The notes under the pieces are model-generated. The model did not search any database, was not told the DNA's origin, and worked only from the letters and a program-made list of their open reading frames with translations. DNA of 11,268 nucleotides from an uncultured Bacillota bacterium (lineage in GTDB: Bacteria > Bacillota_I > Bacilli_A > Erysipelotrichales > Erysipelotrichaceae), in assembly GCA_900321955.1 (NCBI GenBank), contig ONXX01000023.1, forward strand, positions 1 through 11,268. Direction: 5' to 3'. This document shows, piece after piece, positions 1 to 4,447 of this stretch. How positions within the stretch are numbered: position 1 is the stretch's first letter; every line of letters starts with the position of its first letter. A program made the position numbers and the translations under genes.

Positions 1-440
1 TCCTCGAACACTTCGGTTTGCCGTATATGGTGATCCTGTATCTGATTGATGCGTACTGCACCTACCGTATGTGCAAATCCTTCAACGATCCGGTGTGGAC
101 ATCTTTTGTCCCGTTCTACAACTGGATCGTGGTCTTCCGCCATTGCTGGAATCTGAAGGCCTTTTATGAACATCTGGCAATCGAGATCTGCGGTCTGGCC
201 TTGCCGTTCATCATTGAGGAATTCGTCCATCAGGAGGCGTTGATTTTCATCCTTACGATCCTTGATCTGATCATCGCCTTCCTGGGCGTGAAACATGCCC
301 TGGAGATCGGCGAGTTCACCCTGCGTTCCTATGGTTTGGATGTGAAGAAAAATCTCTGGCTGGTCTTCTTCTTTGACGGGGTACTGATCAAGACCTTAAA
401 CAGGAAATACCTGGGCAACATGTCCCACCATCATTCTTAA
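1..440 (+). CDS. small polytopic membrane protein, 5'-truncated (DUF5684-like, tentative)
   Basis: The reading frame is open from the left edge (first full codon at base 3) to a TAA at 438-440, so the true start lies outside the window. A TTG at 18 could be read as a start but has no ribosome binding site before it. The visible ~145 residues contain about four or five hydrophobic stretches, with a W-x-S-F-V-P-F-Y-N motif near residue 30, and end in a short His-rich tail (HHHS). The pattern W..-VPFYN followed by further helices and a late Tyr-Gly recalls small multi-pass proteins of the DUF5684 type, but the match is loose and from memory. No function can be assigned. A strong terminator follows directly, so it is the last gene of its transcript and is not part of the downstream operon. 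Confidence 0.7.
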   Translation, partial: LEHFGLPYMVILYLIDAYCTYRMCKSFNDPVWTSFVPFYNWIVVFRHCWNLKAFYEHLAIEICGLALPFIIEEFVHQEALIFILTILDLIIAFLGVKHALEIGEFTLRSYGLDVKKNLWLVFFFDGVLIKTLNRKYLGNMSHHHS

Positions 441-444
441 GCGT

Positions 445-468
445 AAAAGCCGTGCAGACGGCTTTTTT
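445..468 (+). terminator. intrinsic terminator after the partial membrane protein
   Basis: A 9-bp perfect stem pairs AAAAGCCGT (445-453) with ACGGCTTTT (458-466), with a GCAG loop and a run of six T (463-468). It begins 4 nt after the stop codon. Confidence 0.9.
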
Positions 469-478
469 GCTGGGCACT

Positions 479-507
479 TTGTACCGCCGGTAAAAAAGCG
501 ATAAAAT
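479..507 (+). promoter_or_regulatory. probable sigma-A promoter of the SDR/DUF1295 operon
   Basis: The -10 candidate TAAAAT (502-507) matches TATAAT at five of six positions. It lies 17 nt after a weak -35 candidate, TTGTAC (479-484). The start of transcription would be near 514, just before the ribosome binding site. It sits between the preceding terminator and the first gene of the operon, the only place an operon promoter could be. Confidence 0.5.
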
Positions 508-521
508 AGTAGGGAGCTTAT

Positions 522-527
522 AGGAGG
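522..527 (+). promoter_or_regulatory. ribosome binding site fixing the SDR start
   Basis: A perfect AGGAGG lies 11 nt before the ATG at 539. It supports this ATG, whose product begins directly with the Rossmann beta strand expected of the family. Confidence 0.85.
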
Positions 528-538
528 TTTAGCAGTAT

Positions 539-1402
539 ATGAAAGTTTTACTGGCAGGTGCTTTCGGCAATCTCGGTTTTGAGATCCTGAAGCAGCTTGT
601 TGAAAAGAAATATGAGGTCATCGCCGCTGATCTCAAGGAAAAAGAAAACAACGGTTTGGAAGGAAAGTATACCTTCAAGGCCATTGACGCGACCAATCCC
701 GAGACTTTAAAAGGGATCTGTGATGGTGTTGACACCGTCATTACGACCATGGGGCTGACGACTTCATCAACCCGTTTTACCGCCTACGATATCGATTATC
801 AGGGCAACCTGAATCTTTACAACGAGGCAAAGAAGGCCAATGTACGCAAGTTCAACTATATTTCCGTCATTTCCTGTGATGAACCGGGTGCTGAAAAGGT
901 ACCGATGTTACATGCGAAGTACATGCTGGAACAGGAAATCAAAAAGGGTGACATGTCCTATGTCATCTATCGTCCGACCGGTTACTTCTATGACATCGCC
1001 AAGGTCTTCAAGCCTTATGTCGACAAGGGCGAGATGCAGCTGCTGAAGGGCTATCACAATGTGAAGGCCAATGTCGTTGACTGTCCGGATTTCGCAAAGT
1101 TCATTGTGGAACATATGGACGATGAAAACGTCACCTACAATGTCGGCGGCAAAGAGACCTATACGTATGAAGAGATGGCCAAGATGTGCTTCAAAGCAGC
1201 GAACAAGCCGGTCATCATCAAGGATTCACCGGTCTGGATGTTCTCGATCCTGGCCAATCTGCCGAAGATCAAGAAGGAAGGAAAACACGACATCATCATG
1301 TTCTCCAAGTGGACGCTGTCCCATGACCTGGTCGGTGATACCAAGGTCGGCGAAGCTTCCTTTGCCGAATACATCAAAGATTATTTCGGAGGAAAACAGT
1401 AA
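539..1402 (+). CDS. NmrA-like / atypical SDR NAD(P)-binding oxidoreductase
   Basis: The 287-aa product is a cytosolic Rossmann-fold protein of the atypical short-chain dehydrogenase (NmrA / NAD(P)H-binding) group. The nucleotide-binding motif G-A-F-G-N-L-G (GxxGxxG) is at residues 7-13 after the first beta strand. Asp31 at the end of strand two would favour NAD(H) over NADP(H). The core continues with YISVIS (107-112), HAKYMLEQ (125-132) in place of a classical YxxxK, YRPTGYF (144-150), and NVGG (201-204) followed by a C-terminal lid. The length is normal for the family. Substrate is unknown; relatives act on sugars, flavonoids or tetrapyrroles, or only sense redox state. The stop shares a base with the next gene's start (TAATG at 1400-1404), so translation is probably coupled to the DUF1295 protein, hinting at a shared, perhaps hydrophobic, substrate. 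Confidence 0.88.
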   Translation: MKVLLAGAFGNLGFEILKQLVEKKYEVIAADLKEKENNGLEGKYTFKAIDATNPETLKGICDGVDTVITTMGLTTSSTRFTAYDIDYQGNLNLYNEAKKANVRKFNYISVISCDEPGAEKVPMLHAKYMLEQEIKKGDMSYVIYRPTGYFYDIAKVFKPYVDKGEMQLLKGYHNVKANVVDCPDFAKFIVEHMDDENVTYNVGGKETYTYEEMAKMCFKAANKPVIIKDSPVWMFSILANLPKIKKEGKHDIIMFSKWTLSHDLVGDTKVGEASFAEYIKDYFGGKQ

Positions 1403-2229
1403 TGTTCAGACTGGATCCTTCCTATGTAGGAAAAGTATGGCCGCCTTTCATGTGGGGCGTGACCCTGGTAGCAGCACTTGGCTGCTGCATGGGCTTTAAG
1501 GAATTTGTCTGGTTCATGTCGGTCGGTTATGGCTTTGCGGTCATGTGCATCGGCATCTTCCATCTGGTTTTCGGTCTTTTGAACCACAGCCTGACTTTAG
1601 CGACCGGTGTGATCGCTGCCTTGTTTGTCATCTACGGTTACCGTCTGGGCGGCTATATCCTAAAAAGAGAACTGACCAATAAGGATTACCGCAAGAAGCT
1701 GGAATCAACCGGTTCCACCAAAAGGATGCCGATATTTGTTTCCCTGTTTATGTGGGCGTATTCCATGTGGATGTACACAGCCCAGACTTCAGCGCTTTCC
1801 TATCGGGTCATGAATATGGCCAAAGACAATATCTTTGCCTGGATCGGCATCATCGTCATGGTTCTGGCGATCATTGGTGAAGCCGTGGCTGACCATCAGA
1901 AATCGGCTGCCAAGAAGATCAATCCGAAGCGTTTCTGCGATACAGGTCTATACAGATACTGCCGCTGCCCGAATTACTTCTCGGAGATCCTGTTCTGGGT
2001 CGGCGTGACGATCACCGGTATCGGTGCCGTACAGGGTAAGCAGTGGATCATGGTACTGATCGCTCTGGCGCTGATCACCTATGTCATGTACAACTCCGCT
2101 TCCCGTCTGGAACTTCGTCATGAAAAGACCTATGGCCTTGATCCGGAATATCAGAAGTATTCCGATACCGTACCGCTTCTGTTCCCATTCACGAAGCAGT
2201 ACCACTCCATGAAGGTCTACAGGGATTAG
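1402..2229 (+). CDS. DUF1295 family integral membrane protein (steroid 5-alpha-reductase / isoprenylcysteine methyltransferase-like)
   Basis: The 275-aa protein has roughly six or seven hydrophobic helices (about residues 16-32, 38-60, 66-82, 112-128, 145-161, 194-210, 215-231) and a conserved C-terminal half. Diagnostic segments are ADHQK (163-167), GLYRYCRCPNY (182-192) and a C-terminal Y-G-L-D-P-E-Y-Q-K-Y stretch (244-253), matching the DUF1295 pattern related to steroid 5-alpha-reductases and isoprenylcysteine methyltransferases. As I remember the family, the central motif usually reads SRHPNYF; here Cys189 replaces the His. The family is thought to bind a nucleotide or AdoMet cofactor at the cytoplasmic face and act on a lipid, but few bacterial members are characterised. 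GGAGG at 1388-1392 lies inside the end of the SDR gene and supports this ATG. The adjoining oxidoreductase may supply or share a cofactor, which is inference. Confidence 0.87.
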   Translation: MFRLDPSYVGKVWPPFMWGVTLVAALGCCMGFKEFVWFMSVGYGFAVMCIGIFHLVFGLLNHSLTLATGVIAALFVIYGYRLGGYILKRELTNKDYRKKLESTGSTKRMPIFVSLFMWAYSMWMYTAQTSALSYRVMNMAKDNIFAWIGIIVMVLAIIGEAVADHQKSAAKKINPKRFCDTGLYRYCRCPNYFSEILFWVGVTITGIGAVQGKQWIMVLIALALITYVMYNSASRLELRHEKTYGLDPEYQKYSDTVPLLFPFTKQYHSMKVYRD

Positions 2230-2231
2230 TT

Positions 2232-2819
2232 ATGAACGAGTTTACTGTGCCAATGGCTTTGGCGGATTATGTTCCGGTCATCCTGTTCTTTCTTGCCGCC
2301 CGCATATTGATCAAAGACCTGAGCGACAAGATGAGAAGCAGCGCAAAATACCTCTTCATCGCCGGCGTAACGCTGGTATGTCTGGCAGGCTTTCTGAAAG
2401 CGACGTATAAACTCTTATATGCCTTGAATGTCGGAGATTTCGCCTGGATGTCCAAGCAGATGTTCCCGAACCAGTCGATCGGTTTCCTGCTGGCCGGTAT
2501 CGGCCTGATGATGTATGTCCTGAAAAAGGGAAGGACCTATGCCTTCATTCCGACGATGGCTCTGGTGGGCATCATGGTGGTCGGTCTGGCAGCGATGGAT
2601 GCGGGACTCTGTTTCATCGCCACGAAACTGAAGAGAAGAAATGCCTTAGTCTGTTTCATCGTTTCCTTCTTCATGTCTCTTTGCATGGGTTATCTTTCCA
2701 CCCGGGACTTTCAGAGGGCTTCGATCAACTGGATCGCTCAGTTCATCAATATTGCCGGACAGGCACTTCTCTATACAGGTGTCAACATCCTGCACAGGGC
2801 AGGCCTGGAAAAATTCTGA
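2232..2819 (+). CDS. polytopic membrane protein of unknown function, third gene of operon
   Basis: I do not recognise this 195-aa protein. It is strongly hydrophobic, with about six predicted membrane segments (near residues 10-25, 39-55, 82-97, 104-133 possibly as two, 137-154 and 164-184) and short basic loops such as KLKRRN (132-137). No catalytic motif or signal peptide is visible. The ATG is 2 nt after the DUF1295 stop, and only a weak AGGGA lies just before it, so translation probably depends on ribosomes arriving from the upstream gene. Position and coupling suggest it works with the DUF1295 protein, for example as a partner subunit or transporter, but nothing in the sequence proves this. 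A terminator follows 11 nt after the stop. Confidence 0.8.
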   Translation: MNEFTVPMALADYVPVILFFLAARILIKDLSDKMRSSAKYLFIAGVTLVCLAGFLKATYKLLYALNVGDFAWMSKQMFPNQSIGFLLAGIGLMMYVLKKGRTYAFIPTMALVGIMVVGLAAMDAGLCFIATKLKRRNALVCFIVSFFMSLCMGYLSTRDFQRASINWIAQFINIAGQALLYTGVNILHRAGLEKF

Positions 2820-2830
2820 CAACAAACAAT

Positions 2831-2857
2831 AAGCACGGAAAACGATCCGTGCTTTTT
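2831..2857 (+). terminator. intrinsic terminator closing the SDR/DUF1295 operon
   Basis: AAGCACGGA (2831-2839) pairs perfectly with TCCGTGCTT (2846-2854) around a 6-nt loop, and the T-run ends at 2857. Confidence 0.9.
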
Positions 2858-2876
2858 AATGGTCCTTCTGTGATAT

Positions 2877-2900
2877 AAGAAAACTCTCGGTTGAGAGTTT
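2877..2900 (-). terminator. intrinsic terminator of the lipid kinase gene, overlapping its stop codon
   Basis: On the minus strand AAACTCTC pairs with GAGAGTTT (plus-strand arms 2881-2888 and 2893-2900) around a 4-nt loop, followed by a T-rich TTTTCTTAT. The upstream arm overlaps the stop codon (2899-2901), so the gene ends inside its own terminator. Confidence 0.75.
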
Positions 2901-3768
2901 ATTGAATTATCCGATTGATAAAATCGTAATCAAGATAGATACGGAAACCCTTTGGCAGAACTTCCAGTTCAAAGCGTGAAGCCTTTAAGGGTTCCCCGTC
3001 GATGTTGGCCTGGAACGGCTGGTCGGCGGATACTTCCAGTTTTCTGCAGGAAAAGGTCTGCACAGCCGGATTTTTAAGGTGGCTGGAATCCTTCATGGAA
3101 AGGATGAGTTTGGCCATGGCGGCTTTGTTGACCTTGCCTGCCAGCAAGACTTCCATGACGCCGTCCTTGACATCGCCGTTTGGCGTGACATGATAGCCGT
3201 TTCCATAGTACTGGGCATTGCCGGCAACGACCGTCGTAAAGTCTTTTTCGATGAGCTGATCGTTGACTTTGATCTTCATGGCTCTTGCCTTGTAGGTCAG
3301 AAAATAATAGACGACCCCGGCGTTGTAGCGCATGGAACGGGGGATGAAGCGGTTGTGGATGAAGTTGTCATCGTTGGCGATATCGGCATCGATGCCAAAG
3401 CAGGCGACGTTGATAAAGTAACGGTCGTTGATGCGGATGATATCGACATCATGAAAGCCATCGGAAAGATTGTCTCTGCAATAATGATAGAAATCATTTC
3501 CGGTGCCCTGAGGGATAAAGGAAAGGATATTCTTGGTGCCGATCAGGTCGTTGAGCAATAGATTGATGGATCCGTCACCGCCAACACAGGTGATGATGTT
3601 TTCGCTGTCTTTGAAGGCAGATAATGTCTTTTTGACGTCTTCCGGTGTGGCATTGACGCAGATCTCATAGTCTCTGTGCAGCTGCTTGGAAACAGTCTCC
3701 AGCTTTTCAATGAGCAGCGGTGCTTTTTCTTTCAGATGGAACTGATTGATGATGTAAATGTACTTCAT
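2899..3768 (-). CDS. diacylglycerol kinase family lipid kinase (DagK/YegS/BmrU-like)
   Basis: The 289-aa soluble protein carries the full set of DAGK catalytic-domain motifs. They are CVGGDGSINLLLN (61-73, with the ATP-binding GGDGS at 63-67), PQGTGNDF (86-93), NVACFGIDADI (120-130), GNAQYYGNGYHVTP (183-196), DGVMEV (202-207) and the C-terminal IDGEP (256-260), which supplies the conserved acidic residue. Members phosphorylate diacylglycerol or related lipids at the inner membrane face using ATP, recycling lipid headgroups or making lipid signals; the substrate of this one is not determined. Length is typical. The N-terminus MKYIYIINQ aligns with the first beta strand of the family, so the ATG at 3768 is very likely right even though it has no ribosome binding site. 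It is a single gene, divergent from xpt and convergent with the SDR operon. Confidence 0.92.
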   Translation of the reverse strand: MKYIYIINQFHLKEKAPLLIEKLETVSKQLHRDYEICVNATPEDVKKTLSAFKDSENIITCVGGDGSINLLLNDLIGTKNILSFIPQGTGNDFYHYCRDNLSDGFHDVDIIRINDRYFINVACFGIDADIANDDNFIHNRFIPRSMRYNAGVVYYFLTYKARAMKIKVNDQLIEKDFTTVVAGNAQYYGNGYHVTPNGDVKDGVMEVLLAGKVNKAAMAKLILSMKDSSHLKNPAVQTFSCRKLEVSADQPFQANIDGEPLKASRFELEVLPKGFRIYLDYDFINRIIQ

Positions 3769-3774
3769 AAGACA

Positions 3775-3780
3775 ATTATA
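3775..3780 (-). promoter_or_regulatory. consensus -10 box placed for a leaderless lipid kinase transcript
   Basis: On the minus strand a perfect TATAAT ends only 6 nt before the ATG (3768). Transcription starting the usual 6-7 nt downstream would begin at or one base before the start codon. The bases in between (TGTCTT on the minus strand) contain no Shine-Dalgarno-like sequence. The -35 is weak (TCGATG with a 17-nt spacer). Confidence 0.5.
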
Positions 3781-3807
3781 ACTTAAAAGGGAAACGGCAT
3801 CGAAATG

Positions 3808-3827
3808 TGTTAGTATATATCCATAAT
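3808..3827 (+). promoter_or_regulatory. candidate -10 region of xpt
   Basis: The 73-nt gap between the divergent genes holds two possible plus-strand -10 elements: TG-T-TAGTAT (extended -10, 3808-3816) and CATAAT (3822-3827). Neither has a convincing -35, so the exact promoter is unsure. The leader is too short for a purine riboswitch. Confidence 0.3.
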
Positions 3828-3828
3828 T

Positions 3829-3835
3829 AAAGGAG
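3829..3835 (+). promoter_or_regulatory. ribosome binding site of xpt
   Basis: AAAGGAG sits 6 nt before the ATG at 3842 and selects that start. Confidence 0.85.
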
Positions 3836-3841
3836 CAGAAG

Positions 3842-4417
3842 ATGAAACTGTTAGAAGATCGTATCAGAAAAGATGGGAAGATGCTGCCGGGAGATATCCT
3901 GAAGATTGATAACTTCCTGAATCACCAGATCGATACCAGGCTCATGGATCAGATCGGTGAGGAATTCTTCCATTTGTTTAAAGATGCCAATCCAAACAAG
4001 ATCCTGACCATCGAAGCAAGCGGCATTGCCATTGCCATGGCTGCTGCCAGATGTTTTGACTACATACCGGTCGTCTTTGCCAAGAAAAAGGCTGCCGCCA
4101 ATATGTCGCAGGATACCTATAGTGCAAGGGAACGTTCCTATACCAGGAATGTGGAATTCATCGTTCAGGTCGCCAAGGAATATCTGAATGAGGATGACAG
4201 AGTCCTGATCCTCGATGACTTCTTAGCCAATGGCGAGGCAATGAATGCCCTGATCGATATCTGCAATCAGGCCAAGGCAACGATCGTCGGCTGCGGTTCC
4301 GTCGTATGCAAGACCTACCAGCCGGGTGAACAGAGGATCAAAGATCTCGGCTATCAGGTCGAAGTCTTAGCCAGAGTTTCCCGCATCGGGGATGATGGCT
4401 CCATCGAATTTGAATAA
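3842..4417 (+). CDS. xpt: xanthine phosphoribosyltransferase
   Basis: The 191-aa enzyme transfers the phosphoribosyl group of PRPP to xanthine, giving XMP for guanine nucleotide salvage in the cytosol. The PRPP-binding signature VLILDDFLANGEA (121-133) is nearly the same as in the Bacillus subtilis enzyme as I remember it (~194 aa). Other family segments are EASGIAIA (58-65), FAKKKAA (79-85) and the C-terminal Y-Q-V-E-V-L-A-R-V (171-179). The gene appears monocistronic, with its own ribosome binding site and a terminator 5 nt after the stop. In B. subtilis xpt is paired with a xanthine permease gene (pbuX) behind a guanine riboswitch; here both permease and riboswitch are absent from the neighbourhood, so control must differ or act through the short promoter region. 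Confidence 0.95.
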   Translation: MKLLEDRIRKDGKMLPGDILKIDNFLNHQIDTRLMDQIGEEFFHLFKDANPNKILTIEASGIAIAMAAARCFDYIPVVFAKKKAAANMSQDTYSARERSYTRNVEFIVQVAKEYLNEDDRVLILDDFLANGEAMNALIDICNQAKATIVGCGSVVCKTYQPGEQRIKDLGYQVEVLARVSRIGDDGSIEFE

Positions 4418-4422
4418 GAAAG

Positions 4423-4447
4423 AAAGGATACCCGCGGGTATCCTTTT
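4423..4447 (+). terminator. bidirectional terminator shared by xpt and the MscS gene
   Basis: AAAGGATACC (4423-4432) pairs with GGTATCCTTT (4437-4446) around CGCG, giving a 10-bp stem with Ts on the plus side and a T-rich TTTCTTTCTT on the minus side. It fills the 28-nt gap between the two convergent genes, and one arm overlaps the stop codon of the minus-strand gene (4446-4448). Confidence 0.88.

Noticed and set aside
18..20. TTG as the true start of the first gene
   Set aside because: The frame stays open to the window edge and no Shine-Dalgarno precedes the TTG, so a start outside the window is more likely.
1071..1499. 142-codon plus-strand frame across the SDR/DUF1295 junction
   Set aside because: Arg/Ser-rich out-of-frame translation of two well-supported genes; not a frameshifted fragment of either.
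3079..3561. 160-codon plus-strand open frame antisense to the lipid kinase
   Set aside because: The lipid kinase frame has all family motifs; this frame has an Asp/Val-rich composition typical of antisense translation and no ribosome binding site.
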